This document shows, one piece after another, positions 25,776-33,150 of a stretch of DNA of 64,000 nt. This DNA is from Microvirga sp. TS319 (GTDB taxonomy: Bacteria > Pseudomonadota > Alphaproteobacteria > Rhizobiales > Beijerinckiaceae), in contig NZ_JBGGGT010000001.1 in the NCBI RefSeq assembly GCF_041276405.1, positions 293,501 to 357,500 on the forward strand, given 5' to 3'. A program made the position numbers and the translations under genes. Every line of letters starts with the position of its first letter. The first letter of the stretch is position 1. Below the pieces are notes generated by a model. The model did no database searches, had not been told where the DNA came from, and was given only the letters and a program-made list of their open reading frames with translations.

Positions 25776-25918
25776 GACGTTCGCTCGCACCTTTGTCCTG
25801 CCAGGCAAGGCTTAGGAAGGGCAGGCGCCATCGTCGAGACTTTGGACTGATGAAGGGCACGGTCCAGAACGCTGATGAGATTGTAGATGGTGTCTCGAAT
25901 GCTGGTGCTGTTGGCCAT
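25772..25918 (-). CDS. 48-aa small protein translationally coupled to the App1-like gene
   Basis: MANSTSIRDTIYNLISVL begins at 25918 after a strong GGAGGA site and ends with a TGA at 25774-25772 that overlaps the ATG of the phosphatase gene. The N-terminal half is amphipathic (IRDTIYNLISVLDRALHQ); the rest is Pro/Cys-containing. I recognise no family. The ribosome site and the 4-bp overlap argue that it is translated, either as a small partner protein or as a leader that feeds ribosomes to the phosphatase gene. Confidence 0.62.
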   Translation of the reverse strand: MANSTSIRDTIYNLISVLDRALHQSKVSTMAPALPKPCLAGQRCERTS

Positions 25919-26200
25919 CGGGCATCCTCCTCCGCGGTCAAGGACGCTTGAGGAATACCGAGCCGGGCAGGAGGGTTCCCGTACCGATCCGGCTGCGCAT
26001 CCTATTGCAGCTTCCGGCATCGTTCCGCTGCGTAGTTGCACGTGAAATCCATGCAACGAAGCTCGTCAGGATGGATCCCTTCTCGACCGTCGCTGTCTTA
26101 GGTCTATCCTGCTGCCATAACCCACAAGCACCGATCTTGCCCGATCCTATACGGCCAAGGCTATCGAGCCCGTCAGACGGCAGTGTTCCACGCCAGCTGC

Positions 26201-26306
26201 TAGAGCCTTTTCCATGAACTTCGGTTCACGGAAAAGGCATTTGTTGTTTGAGAAAGACGCCTTTTCTTCGCAAAACCGGCATCCACTTTTGCGGAAAAGG
26301 CTCTAG
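26201..26306. repeat. Compound palindromic repeat (REP-like)
   Basis: The outer arms TAGAGCCTTTTCC (26201-26213) and GGAAAAGGCTCTA (26294-26306) are perfect inverted repeats. Inside, GCCTTTTCCATGAAC (26205-26219) pairs with GTTCACGGAAAAGGC (26224-26238) around TTCG. It lies in the ~510-bp gap between the 48-aa ORF and the GH1 gene, which otherwise shows no gene. It resembles the dispersed intergenic palindromes of Rhizobiales. Confidence 0.7.
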
Positions 26307-26428
26307 GTGTAAGCTCTCAATCAACCCGGATCCAAGATCCGATCGGGTTAGCGCTAAGGGCTCCAAAGCCCCTGTACTGCCGGGCTGCCGCAAGACGGTG
26401 GAGCGCTTTGCTCGCGAGGCCCACGCCC

Positions 26429-27736
26429 ATGACAGCTCCTCTTTTCATGTTCGCCACCGGGATCGAAAACAGCTATCCCACAATCGGTGATCGCCGGCTG
26501 CGCGTCGACGAGATGGACAAGTGCGGCCATTACCAGCACTGGCGAACCGATTTCGACCTGCTTGAAGACCTGAACATCCACACCCTGCGCTACGGCCCAC
26601 CGATCCATAAGATTTGGCTTGGGCAGGGACATTACGATTTGGAGTTTTGCGATCTCACCTTCGGCGAGCTGCGCCAGCGCAATATCATCCCGATCGTCGA
26701 CCTCTGCCATTTCGGTGTGCCCGACTGGATCGGCGACTTTCAGAACCCGGATTTTCCCGATCTTTTTGCCGAGTACGCCCGCGCGTTCGCCGAGCGCTTT
26801 CCCTGGATCCAGCTCTACACCCCAGTAAACGAGATGTTCATCTGCGCCACGTTCTCGGCGGCCTTTGGCTGGTGGAACGAGCAGCTCAAAGGGGACCAGG
26901 CGTTCGTGACCGCCCTCAAGCACATCGTCAAAGCCAACGTCCTCGCCATGGCGGCAATCCTTGAGGTGCGGGCTGACGCGATTTTCATCCAGAGCGAGTC
27001 CTCGGAGTACTTCCATGCTGAAAGCCCGGCCGCCATCAAGCCAGCCGAGTTCTACAATGCACGCCGCTTCCTGTCGCTCGATCTCAACTATGGCCGGCAG
27101 GTCGAGTCCGACATGTTCATGTACCTGATGGACAATGGCATGAGCCGGGAGGAATACACCTTCTTCATGGGCCAGAACCTGAAGCGGCACTGCATCATGG
27201 GCAACGACTACTACATCACCAACGAGCACATGGTCGGCTCCGACGGGCAGGCGTGGGCCTCAGGGGAGGTCTTCGGCTATGCCGAGATCACGCGCCAGTA
27301 CCACGACCGTTACAGTCTGCCCGTGATGCACACCGAGACGAACCTGATGGAAGGGGCGGCCGGAGACGAAGCGGTCAGGTGGTTGTGGAAGGAGTGGGTG
27401 AACGTGTTTCGGGTGCGCAACAACGGTGTGCCGATCGTCGGGTTCACCTGGTACTCGCTGACCGATCAGGTGGATTGGGACACGGCTCTGCGGGAGAACA
27501 ACGGCACCGTCAACCCGCTCGGCCTTTACGATCTTGATCGGAATATCCGTGCCGTCGGGCGTGCGTATAAGAAGCTGGTCGAGGACTGGTGCGAGATCCT
27601 TCCGGCCCAGAGCGTGTGCCTGCGCGCTCCTGTGGTGCGGCCGCAGGATTATCATGAGCCGATGGCTCAGCGCCAGAGAGAGGCCGCCCGCAAAATCTGC
27701 GGGACAACGCCGACCGAGCCGTCGGTGGGGACCTGA
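26429..27736 (+). CDS. Glycoside hydrolase family 1-like enzyme
   Basis: A 435-aa (beta/alpha)8 protein of the GH1/beta-glucosidase type. The acid/base Glu is in LYTPVNEMF (residue 135) and the nucleophile Glu in VMHTETNLM (residue 303). Other landmarks are FATGIENSYPTI at the N-terminus, DLEDLNIHTLRYGPP-like segments, PIVDLCHFGVPDWIGDFQNPDFPDLFAEYARAFAERFPW and GFTWYSLTDQVDWD near the C-terminus. The classical NEP and TENG boxes are altered (NEM, TETN), so it is a divergent clade and its sugar specificity is uncertain. There is no signal peptide, so it is cytoplasmic. It stands alone, with no transporter beside it. Confidence 0.85.
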   Translation: MTAPLFMFATGIENSYPTIGDRRLRVDEMDKCGHYQHWRTDFDLLEDLNIHTLRYGPPIHKIWLGQGHYDLEFCDLTFGELRQRNIIPIVDLCHFGVPDWIGDFQNPDFPDLFAEYARAFAERFPWIQLYTPVNEMFICATFSAAFGWWNEQLKGDQAFVTALKHIVKANVLAMAAILEVRADAIFIQSESSEYFHAESPAAIKPAEFYNARRFLSLDLNYGRQVESDMFMYLMDNGMSREEYTFFMGQNLKRHCIMGNDYYITNEHMVGSDGQAWASGEVFGYAEITRQYHDRYSLPVMHTETNLMEGAAGDEAVRWLWKEWVNVFRVRNNGVPIVGFTWYSLTDQVDWDTALRENNGTVNPLGLYDLDRNIRAVGRAYKKLVEDWCEILPAQSVCLRAPVVRPQDYHEPMAQRQREAARKICGTTPTEPSVGT

Positions 27737-27848
27737 GCCTGAAGGCTCAGGGCGCACGGGCTTGCGGCTCCGGTCTGATCATGGGTCAAGCTGATGCCCC
27801 GACGTCGTTTGACATCAAAAAGCCTGCTGCGCGTCTTATCCTCTCAGC

Positions 27849-28235
27849 ATGAGCAAAGCTCCGAAACATCCGAGCCAGCGTGACGATCTCAAGCGGTGGG
27901 ATGATGAGGGTGGTGCGCCTCGCTCAGCTCATCCTTCCGGCCGACCGCCATCCACGCCCGAGCAACGGCCAGAGTCCGCTCTGTATTACCTCAATATTCG
28001 AACCGAGGGTGGCCTCGTCGAAGATCCCGAAGGGGACAAGTATCCTGACCTCCAGGCGGCGAGAGAGGCCGCTGTCGCCCAAGCTCGCGACTTGATCACG
28101 GAAGGCGACCAGAAAGGCGAGGACCGGCGAAACTGGTGCGTCGAGGTCATGGACCGCGCCAATCGACAGGTGCTGACAGTGGCGTTCTCGGACGTTCTCG
28201 CCTCCAAGGCACCCAATGAGCCGGGACAACGTTAG
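27849..28235 (+). CDS. DUF6894-like hypothetical protein
   Basis: A 128-aa soluble protein. The C-terminal two-thirds (LYYLNIRTEGGLVEDPEGDKYPDLQAAREAAVAQARDLI...RNWCVEVMDRANRQVLTVAFSDVL) follow the DUF6894 pattern found in many copies in Methylobacterium, Microvirga and Bradyrhizobium: a YFxI strand, an acidic turn, PDLxAAR and a terminal VxF strand. The first ~45 residues are polar and probably disordered. Function is unknown. It appears monocistronic. Confidence 0.75.
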   Translation: MSKAPKHPSQRDDLKRWDDEGGAPRSAHPSGRPPSTPEQRPESALYYLNIRTEGGLVEDPEGDKYPDLQAAREAAVAQARDLITEGDQKGEDRRNWCVEVMDRANRQVLTVAFSDVLASKAPNEPGQR

Positions 28236-28274
28236 CGCTGTAGGACGACTGTAGCCTAAGAAAGCGAGCCACTC

Positions 28275-28445
28275 ATGAGCATAAGCCATACCAGCCTCGC
28301 CCAGAGGGTCGTGAACTCGGTCTGGAAAGCTGTGAAGATGCTGGAAGATCGCCCCGCACCGCCCCCGAAGGTGAAGCTCAACGGGCGGCGCGGCTACGGC
28401 GATCGCGACATTCCATCTTCGGATCGAAACCCTGACGGCGAGTGA
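28275..28445 (+). CDS. 56-aa hypothetical protein
   Basis: ATG at 28275 opens a frame reading MSISHTSLAQRVVNSVWKAV, then KMLEDRPAPPPKVKLNGRRG and a charged tail ending at TGA 28443-28445. Composition is that of a small basic cytoplasmic protein. The ribosome site is weak (AAAGCGAG). It begins 40 bp after the DUF6894 gene and may share its transcript. No family recognised. Confidence 0.45.
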   Translation: MSISHTSLAQRVVNSVWKAVKMLEDRPAPPPKVKLNGRRGYGDRDIPSSDRNPDGE

Positions 28446-28557
28446 CTCAACATCCAGGCTCACGCCGCCCAAGCCAAAATTTATGCCGCATGGGATGGGC
28501 CATCGTCTCGCTGTTACACTGAGGCAGCGTTGACTGACTTCGAAGACGGCTTTGAAC

Positions 28558-28875
28558 TCACGTCCGGGTCGGCTCGGGTGTAAATGGCGAGCGCTCTATC
28601 AGGAGGACTTGGGCTGTCACTCCAACAGAGTGCAAACCATCCAGAACGCTCCGCAACGGCTCGGATGCTTGCGCCCAGCGAGCCTCCTCCACTGTGCGAA
28701 ACTCCAGCATGGTGATCGTGTTCGGACTTGCCCCATCAGCAGTGCGATAGGCCATGAACGACACTGCCCCTGGGATGTGCAGAAGCTGGGTGATCCAGCC
28801 TTTGACCCGCTGGTTGTAATCATTCCAGCGATGCGCGTCGGTCGGACGATCATACTGAAGCATGACATACGCCAT
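28558..28875 (-). CDS. Small alpha/beta-barrel-like hypothetical protein
   Basis: A 105-aa protein, MAYVMLQYDRPTDAHRWNDYNQRV followed by ITQLLHIPGAVSFMAYRTADG, TITMLEFRTVEEARWAQASEPLRSVLDGLHSVGV and QVLLIERSPF. The strand-helix-strand-strand-helix-strand rhythm and the EFRTVEEARWAxxSE segment fit the dimeric ferredoxin-like alpha/beta-barrel group (EthD/NIPSNAP/ABM-like). ATG 28875 is chosen because GGAGGT lies 7 bp upstream; the frame also extends 12 codons further without a good site. Function unknown. Confidence 0.68.
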   Translation of the reverse strand: MAYVMLQYDRPTDAHRWNDYNQRVKGWITQLLHIPGAVSFMAYRTADGASPNTITMLEFRTVEEARWAQASEPLRSVLDGLHSVGVTAQVLLIERSPFTPEPTRT

Positions 28876-28934
28876 AGGCCACCTCCGGGGAGCGTATCTG
28901 GAAGGTTCCATCTATCTCCTGCTTCAGGGCTCCC

Positions 28935-29018
28935 TCAGTATCCAGACTTGATCGCGAGCACGTAGATCGCGACAACCGCAGCCATCAGGAGCAATGCGAT
29001 CAAAGTTTGAGAGAGCAC
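28935..29018 (-). CDS. 27-aa single-membrane-span small protein
   Basis: A GTG at 29018 opens MLSQTLIALLLMAAVVAIYV followed by LAIKSGY and a TGA. Nearly the whole chain is one hydrophobic helix. The G of the upstream ORF's TAG is the first base of this GTG (TAGTG), so the two ORFs are coupled. Too short for family assignment. Confidence 0.45.
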   Translation of the reverse strand: MLSQTLIALLLMAAVVAIYVLAIKSGY

Positions 29019-29122
29019 TACATGAAACCCAGGATCACGGCCCCGCAGAACAGGACTGCCAGAGCCGCCGCAAAGAGCGCTTCATGGCCATAGGAAAGAT
29101 AGGATCGCATTCTTTGAGCCAT
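29018..29122 (-). CDS. 34-aa single-membrane-span small protein
   Basis: ATG at 29122 follows a good GGGAGGA site and reads MAQRMRSYLSYGHEALFAAA then LAVLFCGAVILGFM and TAG. A positively charged N-terminus precedes one transmembrane helix, giving a predicted N-in orientation. It is directly coupled to the 27-aa ORF. The pair looks like a tiny bicistronic membrane unit. Confidence 0.52.
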   Translation of the reverse strand: MAQRMRSYLSYGHEALFAAALAVLFCGAVILGFM

Positions 29123-29329
29123 GGCATCCTCCCAATTTGTTGAAGTATACTCTCTCCTCACCGGCAGGGATATGTTTGTTCTTGGCGATAGCGAGGCTGA
29201 GAACAGACATCCGTTTGCCCTAAGCAGTAAGCCTAAATAGGACGTCGGCTCGGATGACTTGCCATCCCGGTTCCGTTGCAAATCCTACTGTAGGTCAAAC
29301 GACGGCCGAACGTGATCTCAGTTTAGGCA

Positions 29330-29475
29330 GCAGTGCTGAAGAGAGCAGCAACCAAATCACGCTGAGCCTTCATGCTGTTTGCTGGTGCGATCGCGACTTG
29401 TCTCTTGCGGATTATCGCCATAGCCTCATAGCCAGCGATTGTCTGGGAGGCCGTCTGGAGGTTTTTGAAGCCTAG
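29330..29475 (-). pseudogene. IS6 transposase, C-terminal part (outer nest layer)
   Basis: The minus-strand frame reads LGFKNLQTASQTIAGYEAMA then IIRKRQ and on to LVAALFSTAA with a stop. This is the usual IS6 C-terminus (AGYEAMxxIRK). It continues exactly from the N-terminal part that ends at about 32072 with RRIKRLVRPGL, the break falling at a CTAG where IS481 entered. Confidence 0.8.
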
Positions 29476-29717
29476 ATGTTCAGTCCCGGCATTTGATGGA
29501 CCGGATCAAGTTTGAAGCGTTTGGGCTCCTTGAGCCAGGTTTTGCAGATGAACTCGTAGGGTGTGAGCCCTTTCAGGGTCTTGAGCCGTCGGGCGAAGTT
29601 GTAGGCGCTCACAAAGTCAGCCAGATGCTGCCGGAGCTGGTCATGGCTGTCGTAGTAGTAGCGTTTGACCGTCGCATCCTTGAGGGTGCGGTTCATCCGC
29701 TCGACCTGACCGTTATC
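29472..29717 (-). pseudogene. IS481 transposase, C-terminal part
   Basis: The frame DNGQVERMNRTLKDATVKRY then YYDSHDQLRQHLADFVSAYNFARRLKTLKGLTPYEFICKTWLKEP and KRFKLDPVHQMPGLN is the rve-type C-terminus with the catalytic Glu in NGQVERMNR. It joins directly to the N-terminal part ending ...RHPWT at about 31325 once the IS110 insert is removed. Confidence 0.85.
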
Positions 29718-29975
29718 GGGCATGATGTTTGCGGTGCCTTATGCGTCCATCTGCTTTCTTCGGAAAGCGGTGCTATGGTGAGCCCATCTGGGACGCGGGG
29801 CACCGGGAGCACGAAGGTGCGGGCAGGCCGCCAATAGACGTTGGGCTGAGAGCCCGAGCTCGTTACATGGCCGCCCCCTTGCGACTTGCCCGGATGCGCT
29901 GCGAGCGCGGATCAGTAGGTGTCGTGTTGCCCGCCAGCTCCCGTTTTGGACGAGCACAGCTCGGAGGGAGCCGGC
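29718..29975 (+). ncRNA. Candidate IS110 bridge-RNA region (left noncoding end)
   Basis: IS110-group elements encode a structured bridge RNA in the noncoding end upstream of the recombinase gene (shown for IS621). Here 258 bp precede the ATG, with several local stem possibilities, for example CTTTCTTCGGAAAG at 29755-29768 and TTGGGCTGAGAGCCC near 29841. No guide loop could be assigned with confidence. A 6-nt match (ATCAGT) to the right-hand target flank may be chance. Confidence 0.4.
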
Positions 29976-31211
29976 ATGCGCATCATCGGACTGGATATCC
30001 ATCGCGCCTTCGCCGAGGCGGTCGCCTGGCAGGAGGGCAAGCTCAAGCGGATCGGGCGCATCGACATGCGCCGCGACCAGCTGACCGCCTTCGCAGCCTC
30101 GCTGTTGAGCACTGACGTGGTCGTGGTGGAGGCGACCGGCAACGCAGCAGCCGTGGCGGCGGTGATCAGCCCGCATGTGAAGCGGGTCGTCGTTGCCAAT
30201 CCCATGCAGGTAAGGGTGATCGCCCATGCCAAGATCAAGACCGACACCATTGATGCCGGCGTCCTGGCCCAGCTCTATGCCAGTGGGTTCCTGCCGGAGG
30301 TCTGGTTTGCTGACGAGGCGACCCAGGCATTGCGGCGGCAGGTCACACGGCGCAATCAGGTCGTGCGCCAGCGCTCCCGGCTCAAGAATATCATCCAATC
30401 GATCCTGCATGCTCATCTGATCCCCGCGTGTCCCGCGGCTGATCTGTGTGGCCCTAAAGGACGGGCCTGGCTATCGGAACGGGTCCTGCCGGACGATGAG
30501 CGCTTTGCCATTGAGCGCCATCTGCGGGAATTCGACCGGTTGGCGGACGATCTACGGGTCATCGAGCGCGACCTCGCGCGCTCCGCTCTGGCTAACGAGA
30601 GCGTCGCGCGCCTGATGACCATCCCGGGCGTCGACATGGTGGTGGCGCTCGCGCTGACGGCAGCCATCGGCGATATCCAGCGCTTCGAGGCACCCGAGAA
30701 GCTGGTCAGCTATCTCGGGCTGAACCCGAGTGTGCGCCAGTCCGGTCCTGGGCCAGCCCATCACGGCCGGATCACCAAGCAGGGACGCGGGCATGCCCGC
30801 GGCATGCTGGTCGAGGCCGCCTGGGCCGCGGCGCGAGCCCCTGGTCCCCTGCGGGCGTTCTTCCTCCGGGTGAGCAGCCGGCGCGGCCAGCATGTGGCGG
30901 CGGTGGCAACAGCCCGCAAGCTGGCTGTCCTCATCTGGCATTTGCTGCACAAGGGTGAGAGCTACCTGTGGGCCCGCCCGGCGCTGCATGCCAAGAAGAT
31001 GCGTGAGCTCGAACTCAAGGCCGGATACCCGGTCACCCGTGGCCAGAAAGGAGCGGCCCACGCCTACAATCTCAAGAGCCATCGTGATCAGGAACGCCGC
31101 TGGGTCGAGCAGGCCGAGGCGGCCTACACGCGGTTTGTGGCCGGCTGGAATCCTCGTGGTCCGAGATCCGGAAAGGTGCGCACGGGCGCTCTAAAGGAGG
31201 AGCGACGATAA
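29976..31211 (+). CDS. IS110-family transposase (DEDD recombinase)
   Basis: A 411-aa protein. The N-terminal RuvC-like DEDD domain shows MRIIGLDIHRAFAEAVAWQ (first Asp), VVVVEATGNAAAVAAVISPHVKRVVVANP (Glu) and AHAKIKTDTIDAGVLAQLYAS (Asp pair). A coiled linker follows, then the C-terminal Transposase_20 domain with IPGVDMVVALALTAAIGDIQRFEAPEKLVSYLGLNPS and the catalytic Ser region QSGPGPAHHGRITKQGRGHARGMLVEAAW. GGAGGGAG lies before ATG 29976. No break is seen, so it is potentially active. Confidence 0.92.
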   Translation: MRIIGLDIHRAFAEAVAWQEGKLKRIGRIDMRRDQLTAFAASLLSTDVVVVEATGNAAAVAAVISPHVKRVVVANPMQVRVIAHAKIKTDTIDAGVLAQLYASGFLPEVWFADEATQALRRQVTRRNQVVRQRSRLKNIIQSILHAHLIPACPAADLCGPKGRAWLSERVLPDDERFAIERHLREFDRLADDLRVIERDLARSALANESVARLMTIPGVDMVVALALTAAIGDIQRFEAPEKLVSYLGLNPSVRQSGPGPAHHGRITKQGRGHARGMLVEAAWAAARAPGPLRAFFLRVSSRRGQHVAAVATARKLAVLIWHLLHKGESYLWARPALHAKKMRELELKAGYPVTRGQKGAAHAYNLKSHRDQERRWVEQAEAAYTRFVAGWNPRGPRSGKVRTGALKEERR

Positions 31212-31321
31212 AGGCTGCGCGGCAGGGTTTGCACCTCAAGCCCTGCTCTTTGCCACAGAGTCACCCGTGCGCGAGAGGAGAATACACCAGTTGAGGCAAA
31301 AAAGCTCTTGTCGATCACATC

Positions 31322-32024
31322 AGTGGTCCAGGGATGCCTCGGCTTGGTCAGGCGATGGTCCACATCGTTTTGGGCACAGGCATACTCAAAGGCATGGGCC
31401 CGGAAGAGCTCGCCGCGTTTCATCGCTTTCTTGATCAGCGGGACAGCAGAAGCTGTGTTGCTGGGAGTGGTGAAGTGAATGCCATGGTCGGTCAGGACCG
31501 TGTGCACCTTGTACGGCACCGCCTTGATCAGCGAGCGCAGGAAGTCGCCGGCGATCGCGGTCGTCACCTTCTCGTTCAGTTCCACGAAGGCAAACTTGCT
31601 GGTGCGATCAATCGCAACGAGCAGATAAAGCCGTCCCTCCTCAGTGCGCACTTCAGCGATGTCGATATGGAAGTAGCCGATGGGGTAGGCCTTGAACGTC
31701 TTCCTGGCGGGCTTGTCGCCGGTCACCTCGGGCAAGCGGCTGATGCCATGCCGCTGCAGGCAACGATGGAGCGATGACCGCGTCAGGTGCGGGATTGTGG
31801 CTTGCAGGGCATAGAGACAGTCATCCAGCGGCAGGAGCGTGTGCCGGCGGAAGGCGATCTGCGGTGGTGTCCCGCTTCCTCCATTTGGCGACCGTCTTGG
31901 GGTTGATGCCATGGCGTTCGGCCAGGGCTCTCAGGCTCGCTTGACTATTTTGTATTGCTCGACGGATCGCCTCTGTCGTTGTGGCGCTCCCATGGAGAAC
32001 TTGGCCCATAGCGCGTCCCTCCAT
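31322..32024 (-). pseudogene. IS481 transposase, N-terminal part with a frameshift
   Basis: ATG near 32009 starts MGQVLHGSATTTEAIRRAIQ with the HTH (ASLRALAERHGINPKTVAKWRKR). A frameshift or small deletion at about 31850-31870 then moves to the frame of AFRRHTLLPLDDCLYALQAT, FHIDIAEVRTEEGRLYLLVAIDRTSKFAFVEL, VLTDHGIHFT and HRLTKPRHPWT, where IS110 interrupts. The gene is thus disabled by both a frameshift and an insertion. Confidence 0.83.
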
Positions 32025-32071
32025 CCTGAGGATAATATCGCACCATCAAACCCCGGGATCAAACATCTAGT

Positions 32072-32652
32072 CCTGGCCTAACCAACCGCTTGATGCGCCG
32101 GTGATCCTGCTCGACGATATTGTTCAGGAATTTCACCTGTCGGAGTTTGGCAAACCGCCAGAGCTCTTCCTCTCGTTTCATAGCTTTTGCGGCAATGGGA
32201 TAGGCGGCATTCTTGTCAACCGTGATGGTCCGCGGATTGACCGTATGCGCCTGGCCCAATGCCTTTCGGAAGAAGCGCCGGGCCGCAGCCGCATCCCGCC
32301 TGGGCGAAAGCAGAAGGTCGATCGTCTGCCCGGCCGCATCGACGGCGCGGTAGAGATACTCCCACTCGCCCTTCACGCGACTATATGTTTCGTCCACGCG
32401 CCAGGATCCATTTGTCGTCCGCAGATACGGACGGATGCGCTTGTCGAGCTCAGGCGCATATGCCTGAATCCGGCGAAAGAGGGTCGTGTAGTCTACCTTG
32501 ATGCCACGGTCGGCGAGCATGCATTCGAGATCACGACAGCAGATCGGGAACCGCAGATACCAGCGCACCGCCCACAGGATGATCTCGGCCGTGAATTGCC
32601 GCCCCTTGAACGGGTTCTTGTTATCTTGCTTCACCCTCTCCCCTTCCAGCAC
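32072..32652 (-). pseudogene. IS6 transposase, N-terminal part (outer nest layer)
   Basis: The frame has KQDNKNPFKGRQFTAEIILWAVRWYLRFPICCRDLECMLADRG, catalytic Asp in SWRVDETYSRVKGEWEYLYRAVD, Asp in RTITVDKNAAYP and Glu in FLNNIVEQDHRRIKRLVRPG, and is then cut by IS481. The C-terminus lies 2.6 kb away at 29330-29475. No other lesion is seen, so this copy was intact before IS481 arrived. Confidence 0.87.
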
Positions 32653-32702
32653 CCCCTTGTCGTAGCTCAGGTGGGGGAGCGCTCAAAGCTGCAACAGATC
32701 CG

Positions 32703-33150
32703 CCCGTGGCCGCCCCGCACACCATGACCGGGCACTGACAAGCGTGGGCCGGGGCCTATCTGTCAGGATAGGCTCAAATCCGTCTCGTCAGGATGCCACG
32801 TGTCACTGGCTGTTTTCAGGGACCGTCTCTGGGATCTCGCCATCGCCTTCGGCGGCGTGTCCGTCGTCGCCCGGGTGATGGCCCGGCAGGCCTGGAAGCG
32901 CTTTGAGGTCTCGCTGAGGACCGACATCGCCCACGACACAGATGACGTACCCGACCTGCACGAATGGGATTTCAGGTACTAGGACAGGATCGGGCTTCCG
33001 ACAGCGGAATTCTCGATCCTTTGCTCCGGCGTGTGGCTCATGTCCAGGCTGATCGACCTGTGATCGGTCTCGCATAACTGGCTTGGGCATCCCTGAGACT
33101 GGGGTGGCTGCTCTGATCGGGACCCTCTTTCGCTACGACCATGCCCCCGG
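32703..33150. other. 448-bp gap with one doubtful 60-aa frame
   Basis: A GTG-started frame at 32800-32982 (MSLAVFRDRLWDLAIAFGGV ... LHEWDFRY) has plausible composition, but its ribosome site is weak and I recognise no family. Nothing else is supported before the Kup gene. Confidence 0.35.

Larger units (their letters stand above)
29718..31318 (+). mobile_element. IS110-family element, apparently complete (innermost layer of the nest)
   Basis: Reading across, the interrupted IS481 frame is restored as WTTDNGQVER if 29718-31318 is removed, leaving ATC at both junctions (29715-29717 and 31319-31321, one copy being the target). As expected for IS110 there are no obvious terminal inverted repeats. 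Length is 1601 bp with a 258-bp noncoding left end. Confidence 0.85.
29476..32069 (-). mobile_element. IS481-family element split by IS110 (middle layer of the nest)
   Basis: The inverted ends are TGTTCAGTCCCGGCATTTG at 29477 inward and TGTTTGATCCCGGGGTTTG at 32068 inward on the other strand. CTAG is present at both outer junctions (29471-29474 and 32071-32074), matching the NCTAGN target preference known for IS481. Without the IS110 insert the element is about 990 bp. Confidence 0.85.
29269..32702 (-). mobile_element. IS6-family element split by an IS481 insertion (outer layer of a nest)
   Basis: The left edge is GGTTCCGTTGCAAATCC (29269-29285); the right edge, on the minus strand, is GGATCTGTTGCAGCTTT near 32702-32686. 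Removing the IS481 insert leaves about 840 bp, a normal IS6 size. Confidence 0.83.
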
